Below, one piece after another: positions 46,052 through 55,044 of a stretch of 64,000 nucleotides of DNA. The position numbers were made by a program, and so were the translations under genes. The stretch is from Bacteroides fragilis. GTDB taxonomy: Bacteria > Bacteroidota > Bacteroidia > Bacteroidales > DTGW01. The notes under the pieces were generated by a model, which made no database searches, was not told where the DNA came from, and saw nothing but the letters and a program-made list of their open reading frames with translations. The DNA lies in contig CAMDBI010000001.1 of the NCBI GenBank assembly GCA_945889005.1, positions 1 through 64,000 on the forward strand, written 5' to 3'. Within the stretch, counting starts at the first letter, position 1. The number at the start of each line of letters is the position of its first letter.

Positions 46052-46981
46052 TTACTTTATTTTTTGTCTATATTTTTCATTTTCATCAAAAAATAATTTT
46101 AAATATGTATTATATCTCGATAATGAAATATATCCAGACTCAACAGCTTTTTTTACATTACAATCGGGCTCGTTGGTATGCAAACAATTATAGAATTTAC
46201 AATCAACAGCATAATTAAATATTTCGGGAAAATAATGATACAGTTCACTTTTTGCGATATTTATGACTCCAAAGGCTTTTAAACCTGGTGTATCAATAAC
46301 ATAAGATTTATTAGGCAATTCGTACATCTCTGAATATGAAGTTGTATGCATACCAGTATTGTGATATTGCGATATAGAGGCTGTTTTAGTTATTTCTTTT
46401 GAAGCAAGTTTATTAATTATAGTCGATTTCCCAACTCCAGAGTTACCCGAAATTAAAGAAATTTTATTTTGCATTAGATTTGCAACTTCATTTATAGAAT
46501 TAGAATTGTTAATTGAAGTATTAATAACTTTATAATTAATATCAGAATAGATTTTTGTGTATTGCTTTAAAGTATCAAGATCGTATTCGTTGTACAAATC
46601 GTATTTGTTAAAAACAATTATTACCGGAATGCGAAAAGTTTGTGCAGAAACTAAAAATCGATCAATAAATTCGAGTGTAGTTTCGGGATTTTTAATGGTA
46701 CAAATTAAAAAACACTGATCGATATTGGCTGCAATAATATGAACCTGTTTTGACCAATTAGAAGGTTTTCGAATTAAATAGTTTTTTCGATCGTCGATAT
46801 CGATAATATAACCAATATTACCAGAATATTCGACAGTAACCATGTCGCCAATAGCAACCGGATTTGACGATTGCAATCCCTTAGTTCGGTATTTGCCTTT
46901 GAGCATACAGTTAATAGTATCGCCGTTGTCGCATCGGACTGTATATAAATTGCCTGTTGTTTTTATTACAATTGCTTTCAA
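46052..46981 (-). CDS. rsgA: Ribosome small-subunit-dependent GTPase RsgA
   Basis: 309 aa. OB domain (MKAIVIKTTGNLYTVRCDNG), then a circularly permuted GTPase: G4 VFNKYDLYN precedes G1 SGNSGVGKST and G3 DTPGLKAFG. A C-terminal zinc finger (CKFYNCLHTNEPDC) follows. It proofreads late 30S assembly. It starts with TTG in a TTGA overlap with the stop of the upstream AEC gene, so translation is coupled. Confidence 0.96.
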   Translation of the reverse strand: MKAIVIKTTGNLYTVRCDNGDTINCMLKGKYRTKGLQSSNPVAIGDMVTVEYSGNIGYIIDIDDRKNYLIRKPSNWSKQVHIIAANIDQCFLICTIKNPETTLEFIDRFLVSAQTFRIPVIIVFNKYDLYNEYDLDTLKQYTKIYSDINYKVINTSINNSNSINEVANLMQNKISLISGNSGVGKSTIINKLASKEITKTASISQYHNTGMHTTSYSEMYELPNKSYVIDTPGLKAFGVINIAKSELYHYFPEIFNYAVDCKFYNCLHTNEPDCNVKKAVESGYISLSRYNTYLKLFFDENEKYRQKIK

Positions 46982-47940
46982 ATAATTAAATATTTATTGA
47001 CTAAATATATGATATACGGAATCGTAAAAATAGAAATAATAGTAGTTACAAGCATATTTTCTGTAGCTTGTTCGTAATCGCCATTAAATTCCTTTGCTAA
47101 AATGACTAAAACTGTGTTAGCTGGCATAGCAACTTGAATAATAACAATAGACAATGCCTGAAAATCTACTTTTATATTAAATAGTTGAAGCACTGCATTT
47201 ATTATAAATATCATTATAACAGGGGCTAACAACAACTTATTAAAAGCTAAAATATATAAATTGTAATGCTTAAAGATATGATGTACTTTAATAAAAGAAA
47301 GCATTGCTCCAATATATAACATAGATAATGTGATAGTTATATGACCTAAATCAACTATTGGACTAAGCAAAGTTACAGGGATTTTGATTTCATAAATCAT
47401 TCCAATAATTCCTAAAAAAAATGATATTGTAATGGGATTTACTAAATTTAATAAACCCTTTTTAATACTTGAGTTGTTTTTATAATTGAGTAAAAAAATA
47501 CTCAATGACCAAAGAATAGATTCGTTTGCTAAAATAAAAATAGTTGCATATAACATACCTTCAGATCCAAAAATTGATCCAATTATGGGTAAACCTACAA
47601 AAGCGATATTTCCATGTGTTGTATGAAGTATATGAACAATTGCTTTAGATGGTTCCATTTTTTGTAACTTAGATGAAATATAACCAGTTAAGTAAAGAAC
47701 TATTAAAGCTAAAAAAGAAAATAATAAAACAAATAAAGAATTATTAAGAATCTGATAACTAAATTCTTTTGAAATAAACGTAGTAAAAATTAATAATGGA
47801 AACGTTATATTAAATAGCAATCTCGATAGACCTTTATTGGCTTCCTCGTTTATTACCTTTAATTTAGCTGCAATAAAACCAACTAGCATAATAATAAACA
47901 AGTACGAAATTTTCTCGACAATTATATTTTCTAAATTCAT
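46978..47940 (-). CDS. AEC-family (auxin efflux carrier-type) transporter
   Basis: 320 aa with about ten helices. N-terminal IMLVGFIAAKLKVINEEANKGLSRLLFNITFPLLIFTTF and the internal HTTHGNIAFVGLPIIGSIFG motif are typical; the C-terminal half repeats the fold (ALSIVIIQVAMPANTVLVILAKEF). Bacterial members carry malate or other organic acids, and the substrate here is open. It shares a 4-nt overlap with rsgA, an unusual partner. Confidence 0.9.
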   Translation of the reverse strand: MNLENIIVEKISYLFIIMLVGFIAAKLKVINEEANKGLSRLLFNITFPLLIFTTFISKEFSYQILNNSLFVLLFSFLALIVLYLTGYISSKLQKMEPSKAIVHILHTTHGNIAFVGLPIIGSIFGSEGMLYATIFILANESILWSLSIFLLNYKNNSSIKKGLLNLVNPITISFFLGIIGMIYEIKIPVTLLSPIVDLGHITITLSMLYIGAMLSFIKVHHIFKHYNLYILAFNKLLLAPVIMIFIINAVLQLFNIKVDFQALSIVIIQVAMPANTVLVILAKEFNGDYEQATENMLVTTIISIFTIPYIIYLVNKYLII

Positions 47941-47994
47941 ATTTTTAAATTATATTTATTACTTGAGTCATATAGACTTCCAATTGTATAAAAA

Positions 47995-48137
47995 GGCTTC
48001 TATAAAAACTCGATTTTTGGAGGCGAGCGATTTTTAAAAACCGGAGTTTACTAGTGTAAATGGGGTTTTTAAAAAAGAAGCTCAACAAAGAACCCCGAAG
48101 GGCTCAGCGTAGCTAAAAAGCAGTTTTTCGAAATACC
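47995..48137 (-). mobile_element. MITE-like element A, copy 1 (inverted, internally deleted)
   Basis: 143 bp, inverted relative to copies at 50027-50197 and 59901-60071. Ends read GGCTTCTATAAAAACTCG and, complemented, GGTATTTCGAAAAACTGC. It shares gctaaaaagcag, aaccccgaagggctcagc, and the ccggagtttacta segment, but lacks the central ctcacttcgac block. It lies between the AEC gene and the S41 protease. Confidence 0.75.
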
Positions 48138-48197
48138 TTAAAAATTGTTTTAACATCAATTAGTAAAAGACATGCAAAAATATGAGTTATTTATTCA

Positions 48198-48205
48198 TAA
48201 TTTTG
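48198..48205 (+). promoter_or_regulatory. TAnnTTTG -7 box for the S41 protease
   Basis: TAATTTTG, 39 bp before the ATG at 48244 and just outside MITE copy 1. Motif match only. Confidence 0.4.
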
Positions 48206-48243
48206 TTTTATTATAAATTAAGTATTTAAAGTAAAAAAAACAG

Positions 48244-49950
48244 ATGAATAAAGGATTAAAAAAAATATTAATAGTAGGTAGTATTGTTATTTTATTCATT
48301 ACATCGGCAGGTTTTATAGTAGAAAAGGAATTTAAGATTGCCAAAAATCTCGATATATTCTTTTCATTGTTTCGCGAATTAAATTTGTTCTATGTAGACG
48401 AGACCAATCCTGAAAAGATGATTAAAGATGCAATAGATTCAATGCTGGACGAACTAGATCCTTATACTAATTTTATTCCTGAGTCGGATGCCGACGATTT
48501 TAAATTTCAAACAACCGGTCAATATGGTGGAATAGGAGCACTTATTCGAAAAAATGGCAAAACTTGTATTATTTCAGAACCATACGAAGGTCTTCCGGCA
48601 AATAAAGCTGGTATAAAAGCCGGCGACGAAATAATAACTATTGATGGGATAAGTGTCGATGAAAACGAAATTTCAAAAGTAAGTGAAAGATTAAAAGGTG
48701 TACCGGGTACAAAAGTTTCGCTTGAAATAAAACGATTTGGTATTAATGATTTACTAAAAATTGTAATCGTTCGGCAACAAATAACAATTCCTAATGTGCC
48801 ATACTATGGAATGCTGACCGATAGTATTGGTTATATTAAGCTCAACAATTTTACGACCGATGCTGGTAAAGAAGTAAAACAAGCAGTTATAGAATTGAAA
48901 AAGAAAAATGCAAATTCAATTATTTTCGATTTACGAGGAAATCCAGGAGGTTTACTTAACGAAGCTGTGAATGTAACCAATGTTTTTGTTGGCAAAAATC
49001 AAGAAATTGTAAGCACAAAAGGGAAAATAAAAAAATTTGACAATTTATATAAAACTAGTTCTGCAGCAGTCGATACCAGCGTTAGACTTATTGTTTTGGT
49101 CGATAGAGGTTCAGCATCGGCTTCTGAAATTGTTGCTGGTTCGTTACAAGACCTCGATAGAGCAGTATTGATTGGCCAAAGAACCTTTGGCAAGGGTTTG
49201 GTACAAACTACCCGACCTTTGAGTTACAATACTCAATTGAAAGTTACAACTGCAAAGTACTATATTCCAAGTGGGCGATGTATACAAGCATTGGATTATA
49301 CACATCGAAACGATGACGGTAGTGTTGGAAAAGTTCCAGATTCATTAATTACCGAATTTAAAACAAAAAAAGGAAGAAGTGTTTATGACGGCGGAGGTAT
49401 TAATCCCGATATTGTTACAGATATTGAGACACTTAGTAATGTTGCTTATGCATTATTAAATAAAAATATCATATTCGACTTTGCTACAACATTTGTTTCG
49501 AGTCATGATTCAATTAATATTATTGATAAATTTAAAATAGAGGACGATATATATTCCAATTTTATAAAATATGTTGAAAATAGAAATTTCGATTATAAAA
49601 CCAATACCGAGGAACAATTAAATAAATTAATAGAAACAGCAAAAAAAGAGAAATATTTTTCACTTTCAGAAATTGAATTTGAACAATTGAAAACCAAATT
49701 GTCGCACGACAAAAATAAAGATCTCGAGACCTTTAAAAAGGAAATAAGCGAGTTGCTTAGAGACGAAATCATTAGTCGTTACTACTTCCAGAAAGGAAGA
49801 ATAGCAGGTTCGTTAACGAGCGATCCAGAAATTTTGAAAGGTATAGAAATATTAAAAGCTCGAAAACAGTATTCCGATATACTAAATGGCAAAGATGGCG
49901 AATTGACAAAAATGAATGGGAAATACAAAAAGAATAATAGTATAGAATAA
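48244..49950 (+). CDS. S41-family C-terminal processing protease
   Basis: 568 aa. N-terminal helix (about 7-26), then a PDZ domain (about 85-170, GGIGALIRKNGKTCIISEPYEGLPANKAGIKAGDEIITIDG). The protease core has SIIFDLRGNPGG, the catalytic Ser in RGSASASEIVAGSLQD (about 297) and Lys in GQRTFGKGLVQTTRP (about 322). A C-terminal helical extension of about 150 aa is common in Bacteroidota. It probably trims envelope proteins. Bracketed by inverted MITE copies. Confidence 0.94.
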   Translation: MNKGLKKILIVGSIVILFITSAGFIVEKEFKIAKNLDIFFSLFRELNLFYVDETNPEKMIKDAIDSMLDELDPYTNFIPESDADDFKFQTTGQYGGIGALIRKNGKTCIISEPYEGLPANKAGIKAGDEIITIDGISVDENEISKVSERLKGVPGTKVSLEIKRFGINDLLKIVIVRQQITIPNVPYYGMLTDSIGYIKLNNFTTDAGKEVKQAVIELKKKNANSIIFDLRGNPGGLLNEAVNVTNVFVGKNQEIVSTKGKIKKFDNLYKTSSAAVDTSVRLIVLVDRGSASASEIVAGSLQDLDRAVLIGQRTFGKGLVQTTRPLSYNTQLKVTTAKYYIPSGRCIQALDYTHRNDDGSVGKVPDSLITEFKTKKGRSVYDGGGINPDIVTDIETLSNVAYALLNKNIIFDFATTFVSSHDSINIIDKFKIEDDIYSNFIKYVENRNFDYKTNTEEQLNKLIETAKKEKYFSLSEIEFEQLKTKLSHDKNKDLETFKKEISELLRDEIISRYYFQKGRIAGSLTSDPEILKGIEILKARKQYSDILNGKDGELTKMNGKYKKNNSIE

Positions 49951-49963
49951 GAATAAACAAAAA

Positions 49964-50008
49964 ACACAGAGTATTAATCGTTGATTAATTTCTCTGTGTA
50001 TTTCTTTT
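49964..50008 (+). terminator. Intrinsic terminator after the S41 protease gene
   Basis: ACACAGAG (49964-49971) pairs with CTCTGTGT (49992-49999), with an inner ATTAATC/GATTAAT helix (49973-49979, 49983-49989) and a T-rich tail (atttctttt). It lies 14 bp after the stop. Confidence 0.8.
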
Positions 50009-50026
50009 AAAAATTTAAAAAACTAA

Positions 50027-50197
50027 GGACATCTCTAAAAACTGCTTTTTAGCTACGCTGAACCCTTCGGGGTTCTTTTTTGGACTTCATTTTTAAACTC
50101 CTCACTTCGACTTTTGCTCAGTGTAACACATTTACAGTAGTAAACTATGGGTTTAAAAATTCGTCCGCCTCAAAAAATCGAGTTTTTAGAGACGCCC
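50027..50197 (+). mobile_element. MITE-like element A, copy 2
   Basis: 171 bp, no ORF. Terminal inverted repeats GGACATCTCTAAAAACT (50027-50043) and AGTTTTTAGAGACGCCC (50181-50197) match at 15 of 17 positions. Inside: ttttagctacgctgaacccttcggggttc (hairpin words) and ctcacttcgacttttgctcagtgt. Same length as copy 3 and about 90% alike by eye. Confidence 0.85.
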
Positions 50198-50232
50198 ATT
50201 ACTCAAAGTTAAACTCATAAAGTAGTTAGTTA

Positions 50233-50466
50233 TTATCCACCAATATAGAGGGGCATTATAGTTATTGAATCTCCTTCGTGCAATGGTTCGTTTCTGCTTA
50301 TTATTTTCTTATTAATGATTCGAATACTTTTATAATTCGAAAACTCATTATAATTCTTGTTGAAATGGTTCATAATATCTTCGACATTTAACACATTGTC
50401 AATAACAACTGCAGGTTGCTTAACAATTTCTGAAAATATTCCGCATAAATTAACTTCTATTTTCAT
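50233..50466 (-). CDS. MoaD/ThiS-family sulfur carrier-like protein
   Basis: 77 aa, ubiquitin-like fold ending in IGG at the C-terminus, as needed for adenylation and thiocarboxylation. KIEVNLCGIFSEIVKQPAV start and EPLHEGDSITIMPLYIGG end. It could donate sulfur in molybdopterin synthesis or another pathway. No moaE, moaA or thi genes are near. The ThiF-like protein at 16728 is a possible activator. Confidence 0.8.
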   Translation of the reverse strand: MKIEVNLCGIFSEIVKQPAVVIDNVLNVEDIMNHFNKNYNEFSNYKSIRIINKKIISRNEPLHEGDSITIMPLYIGG

Positions 50467-50519
50467 GGTATTAGTTTTTAGTAAATTATTTTATACAATG
50501 TAGCAAATATTATGCCATA

Positions 50520-53357
50520 CTAATGAGCATCTAACCAATTTTTCCCAAAACCCATCTCGACCAGTAAGGGAACACTAAGTTTTACGGCAGTTTCCATTTT
50601 GTTTTTAACAATTTCTTTCACTCTATCTAATTCGGTAACTAATACATCGAAAACCAACTCGTCGTGCACCTGCAAAAGTAATTTTGATTGTAATTGTTGA
50701 TTATTAAACTCATTAAAAATATTGACCATTGCTAGTTTAATAATATCGGCAGCGGAACCTTGGATAGGAGCATTAATGGCATTTCGTTCGGCCAATCCTC
50801 GAACAACAGCATTTTTTGAATTGATATCGGGCAAAAATCTTTTACGATGCATGATAGTTTCGACCCACCCAATATCTTTAGCTTTAACAATACATTGAGT
50901 CATGTATGAACGAACGCCGGGAAATGTTCTGAAATAGCCTTCAATCAAATCGTTAGCTTCTTTTCGAGGTATATTGAGTCGTTGAGACAAACCAAAAGTT
51001 GATATTCCGTATATTATTCCAAAATTTGCAGTTTTTGCGTTACGTCTTTGCTCCTTTGTAACTTGTTCTATTGGGATTCCATAAATCTTTGATGCCGTAA
51101 TATTATGAATATCCTCATTGTTCGAAAAAGCTTGAATCATGTTTTTGTCTCCACACAAATGAGCCATAATACGAAGTTCAATTTGTGAGTAATCGGCCGA
51201 TAATAAAATATGCACATCATCCGATGATTTAAAAGCTTTTCGCATCTCCTTTCCACGATCGTCGCGAATAGGAATGTTTTGCATATTCGGATTGTTAGAA
51301 CTTAAACGACCGGTAGCAGCAACAGTTTGATTGAATGAAGTATGAATACGACCGGTATTTTGATTGATTAACTTGGGTAAAGCTTCGACATAAGTTGAAA
51401 GTAGCTTTGTTAATGATCGATATTCTAGAATATTATTTACAATTGGATGTTCAGAAGCATAATTTTGTAATACATCTTCGGCAGTTGAAAACTGTTTTGT
51501 TTTGGTTTGTTTGGCATTGGGGTCGATTTGTAATTTAAGAAATAAGATATCGCCTAATTGTTTTGGAGAAGCAATATTAAATTTTTCACCGGCCTGACTG
51601 TATATTTCTTGTTCTGTTTTATCGATTTCAATTTTTAGCTTTTCGGCAAAAGTCGATAATGAATCGGCATCTAATAAGATGCCGGTTTGTTCCATATCAA
51701 TTAAAACTTTCAATAACTCCGATTCAATATTATAAAACAAATCTTTATAATCTGATACATCAATATTTTCTTTTAACAAATTTTTTAATTGAAGCGTAAT
51801 ATCGGCATCTTCACAAGCATAATCCTTAATAAGTTCGATAGGAACCTGAGACATCTTTTTTTGATGAATTCCTTTTGAACCTATAAGCTCCTCTATGTGA
51901 ATAGTTTTGTAATTTAGCATTTGCTCGGCAATAGAGTCCATTTTATGGCTCAATTCGGGATTAATGACATAGTGTGCTACCATTGTGTCGAACATCGATC
52001 CTTGAACGTTTAAACCATATTTCTGAAGCATTAAAATATCGAACTTTAGATTGTGTCCAATTTTTGAAATTTTTATGTTCGAAAAAATATGTTTAAATGA
52101 ATGTAAAAGTCTGAAAGCTTCATCTATGTTTAAAGAAATTGGCAAATACCATGCAGAATGTTCTTTGATGGCGAAAGAAATACCAATAACAAAATCGTTA
52201 TAAGTATCGAGACCGGTAGTTTCTGTATCGAAACAAAATTCATTGCAATCTTCAAGTTGTTTAATAAGATCGGCAATTAACTCGGGTGAATTACATAAAA
52301 TATAATCGTTTTTAAAAGATTTAATAGTATTAAAGTTTTCTTGAATAATAGAATTTTTAATAGTTTCAGAATTTATTTGCGTATTGTCCGATTCGAACAA
52401 ATTTGTTTGCGTTGAAAAGAGATTTGGAGCATCGGTTTTGGCTTTTTGTTTTTGAATTTTTGTTGCCGTAGACTGATTATCTAACTTTGATATAAATCTA
52501 TTAATTAATGATTTAAAATTGAGTTCTTGAAGTATTTCTGAAAGAGCTTCATCATTATAAGGTACAAACCTGCTTTCATCCTTAATAAAATCGACAGGAA
52601 CATCGATATCGATAGTCACTAGTTTTTTCGATAAATGAAGATTATCGATACTTTCAAGAATTTTATTTTTTTGAGCAGGTTTAATTTTATCTAGATTGTT
52701 CAATAGATTATCGATAGTACCATAGGTTGAAATTAGTTCAAGTGCTTGCTTCTCACCTATTCCTTTAACACCGGGTACATTGTCTGAACTATCGCCCCAA
52801 AGAGCTAAAATATCGATTACATGAATTGGATTTTGAATATTATATTTGTTATTAATTTCATTTACACCCAAGATTTCCGATTCATTACCACCTTTTTTGG
52901 GTTTATACATAAATATATGTTCGTCGACCAATTGCCCATAATCTTTGTCGGGAGTCATCATATATACATCAAAATCTTGTTGAGCCGCTTTTTTGGCAAG
53001 TGTACCAATTACATCGTCGGCCTCAAAACCTGTAACTTGGTATGTTTTAATGTTCATAGCATCTAACAAACGCTTAATGATGGGAACCGAAATTTTAATT
53101 TCTTCGGGCGTTTCGTCTCGATTGGCTTTATAGGCAGGATATAACTCGTGTCGAAAATTAGGACCACTAGGGTCAAATACAACAGCTATATTTTCGGGCT
53201 TTTCGTTGCGCAAAACCTCATCGAGCGTAAGTAAAAATCCATAAGCAGTTGAAGTATTTACACCCGATGTACTTCGCATTGAAGTATTGATAAAAGCATA
53301 ATACGAACGAAATATAAGTGCATACGCATCGAGAAGGAAAAGCTTTGTTCTTGGCAT
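50520..53357 (-). CDS. polA: DNA polymerase I
   Basis: 945 aa from the ATG at 53357 (MPRTKLFLLDAYALIFRSYY; the track adds 18 unlikely residues). 5' nuclease domain (about 1-290, with TGFEADDVIGTLA and LWGDSSDNVPGVKGIG). The 3'-5' exonuclease has all motifs: DTETTG, GHNLKFD and YACEDAD, so proofreading is intact. Polymerase motifs are LLSADYSQIELRIMAHL, RRNAKTANFGIIYG and LLQVHDELVFDV. A linker (about 315-350) has QTNLF, resembling a beta-clamp peptide. Monocistronic. Confidence 0.98.
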   Translation of the reverse strand: MPRTKLFLLDAYALIFRSYYAFINTSMRSTSGVNTSTAYGFLLTLDEVLRNEKPENIAVVFDPSGPNFRHELYPAYKANRDETPEEIKISVPIIKRLLDAMNIKTYQVTGFEADDVIGTLAKKAAQQDFDVYMMTPDKDYGQLVDEHIFMYKPKKGGNESEILGVNEINNKYNIQNPIHVIDILALWGDSSDNVPGVKGIGEKQALELISTYGTIDNLLNNLDKIKPAQKNKILESIDNLHLSKKLVTIDIDVPVDFIKDESRFVPYNDEALSEILQELNFKSLINRFISKLDNQSTATKIQKQKAKTDAPNLFSTQTNLFESDNTQINSETIKNSIIQENFNTIKSFKNDYILCNSPELIADLIKQLEDCNEFCFDTETTGLDTYNDFVIGISFAIKEHSAWYLPISLNIDEAFRLLHSFKHIFSNIKISKIGHNLKFDILMLQKYGLNVQGSMFDTMVAHYVINPELSHKMDSIAEQMLNYKTIHIEELIGSKGIHQKKMSQVPIELIKDYACEDADITLQLKNLLKENIDVSDYKDLFYNIESELLKVLIDMEQTGILLDADSLSTFAEKLKIEIDKTEQEIYSQAGEKFNIASPKQLGDILFLKLQIDPNAKQTKTKQFSTAEDVLQNYASEHPIVNNILEYRSLTKLLSTYVEALPKLINQNTGRIHTSFNQTVAATGRLSSNNPNMQNIPIRDDRGKEMRKAFKSSDDVHILLSADYSQIELRIMAHLCGDKNMIQAFSNNEDIHNITASKIYGIPIEQVTKEQRRNAKTANFGIIYGISTFGLSQRLNIPRKEANDLIEGYFRTFPGVRSYMTQCIVKAKDIGWVETIMHRKRFLPDINSKNAVVRGLAERNAINAPIQGSAADIIKLAMVNIFNEFNNQQLQSKLLLQVHDELVFDVLVTELDRVKEIVKNKMETAVKLSVPLLVEMGFGKNWLDAH

Positions 53358-53633
53358 TTTTTTGTTTTTTTGTAAATTTATACATTTAAACGCTAAGCAA
53401 CAAAGTGACAAAAAGAAATGTATATTAAAGAAAATCTAAAATTTACAAAAATTTAATAACAGCAATAATAATAGTTACAATTGCAATAGCTTGCATAAAA
53501 ATTTTTTATAAAACAAAACTATCACTATATTAAATGAAAAAAAATTGAATCAATTCAAAATAAATTTATTTTTAAAAACAATAAAAAATTAAGTAAAACT
53601 GAGTATTTTAGTAAATTAGAGAAAAGTAAATTG

Positions 53634-54608
53634 ATGAGCGATTACAATCAAATTAAAAAACCCATTTCGAACGAGATAGAAATGTTCGAGAAACACTTTA
53701 GAAGTGCACTCAAAACTCCTGTTCCACTATTAGATATAATTTTTAATTATATAATCAGAAGAAAAGGAAAACAAATACGACCCATGTTTGTATTTCTTTC
53801 GGCACAAGCAGCAGGAGGAATTAACGATACAACATATACCGCCGCCACTATGATAGAATTGCTACACACAGCAACTCTTATACACGACGATGTAGTAGAT
53901 GAATCGTACGAAAGGCGGGGATATTTTTCGATCAATGCACTTTGGAAATCTAAAATAGCAGTATTGGTTGGAGATTATTTACTTTCGAAAGGATTATTGA
54001 TTGCCCTCGAAAATAAAAACTACGATTTGCTTCATACGGTATCTGATGCAGTAAAGAAACTTAGTGAAGGCGAATTGCAACAATTAAAATCGGCAAGAAA
54101 AAATATTATTGATCAGGACAATTATTTTGAAATAATTAATAAAAAAACAGCATCGCTCATAAAATCGTGTACTACAGCAGGAGCACAATCGGCTACAAAA
54201 GATCAAACGATAATTGAAAGTTTAGCCATCTATGGAGAACTTACCGGTATTGCTTTTCAAATAAAAGACGATTTGTTCGATTATCAAGAGAAAGGATTAA
54301 TTGGAAAACCAGTTGGAAACGATATAAAAGACAAAAAATTTACATTGCCACTTATACTTGCTTTAAAGAATTCGAATGAACAAGAAGCAAAAAAAATTAT
54401 TAAATTGGTAAACAATAACCACAAAAATCGAGAAACATTAAAATATATTATTGATTTTGTTGAAAGAAACAATGGTATTTCGATGGCAACATCGATGATG
54501 TATACGTACAGAGACAATGCAATAAAGGCATTAGATAGTATAATACAAAGTAATGCCAAACAATCTCTTATAGAATTAGTAAATTTTACAGTTGAACGAG
54601 AAAAATAA
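53634..54608 (+). CDS. Polyprenyl diphosphate synthase (trans-type)
   Basis: 324 aa from the ATG at 53634 (the track's TTG one codon earlier is unnecessary). First Asp-rich motif LIHDDVVDES (about 84-93) and second FQIKDDLFDY (about 210-219); GKQIRPMFVFLSAQA and GDYLLSKG also fit. It is IspB/octaprenyl-type by overall layout and makes the side chain of menaquinone or a related lipid. Chain length cannot be decided here. 5 bp upstream of the OsmC gene. Confidence 0.93.
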   Translation: MSDYNQIKKPISNEIEMFEKHFRSALKTPVPLLDIIFNYIIRRKGKQIRPMFVFLSAQAAGGINDTTYTAATMIELLHTATLIHDDVVDESYERRGYFSINALWKSKIAVLVGDYLLSKGLLIALENKNYDLLHTVSDAVKKLSEGELQQLKSARKNIIDQDNYFEIINKKTASLIKSCTTAGAQSATKDQTIIESLAIYGELTGIAFQIKDDLFDYQEKGLIGKPVGNDIKDKKFTLPLILALKNSNEQEAKKIIKLVNNNHKNRETLKYIIDFVERNNGISMATSMMYTYRDNAIKALDSIIQSNAKQSLIELVNFTVEREK

Positions 54609-54613
54609 AAAAT

Positions 54614-55030
54614 ATGAGAAAAGAAGTAAATATTGAATGGAAAGGTGATATGGCATTTAATGCACAAATTGGTACTCACAGTATAGTACTCGATGCAACA
54701 GAAGATAGTGGAGGCCATAATCTAGGACCTACTCCTAAACCATTAATTTTGGCAGCATTGGGTGGATGTACCGGTATGGATGTTATTTCAATTTTAAAGA
54801 AAATGCGGATAGTTCCCGACTACTTTAACGTTAAAACTGAAGCCGTAATGCGTGAAGAACATCCAAAACGTTATACACATATAAAAGTATGCTACGAGTT
54901 TAAAGGCCATAATCTTGAATTAGAAAAGCTTCAAAATGCCGTAAATCTATCGGTCGATAAATATTGTGGTGTAATAGCAACATTAGCTCCCTCGGTGAAA
55001 ATGGAATATGAGATAAAGATATTGGAATAG
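54614..55030 (+). CDS. OsmC/Ohr-family protein
   Basis: 138 aa. Both redox cysteines are present: LGGCTGMDVISIL (about 51) and VDKYCGVIATLAPSVKM (about 118). It reduces organic hydroperoxides or related thiol-reactive compounds. Follows the polyprenyl synthase by 5 bp, so they are co-transcribed. Confidence 0.92.
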   Translation: MRKEVNIEWKGDMAFNAQIGTHSIVLDATEDSGGHNLGPTPKPLILAALGGCTGMDVISILKKMRIVPDYFNVKTEAVMREEHPKRYTHIKVCYEFKGHNLELEKLQNAVNLSVDKYCGVIATLAPSVKMEYEIKILE

Positions 55031-55044
55031 GAGCAAAAATATAA

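Noticed and set aside
53443-53496. 17-codon hydrophobic ORF (MQAIAIVTIIIAVIKFL) upstream of polA
   Set aside because: It reads like a tiny membrane peptide but is too short, lacks a clear ribosome site and lies in AT-rich DNA where such frames arise by chance.
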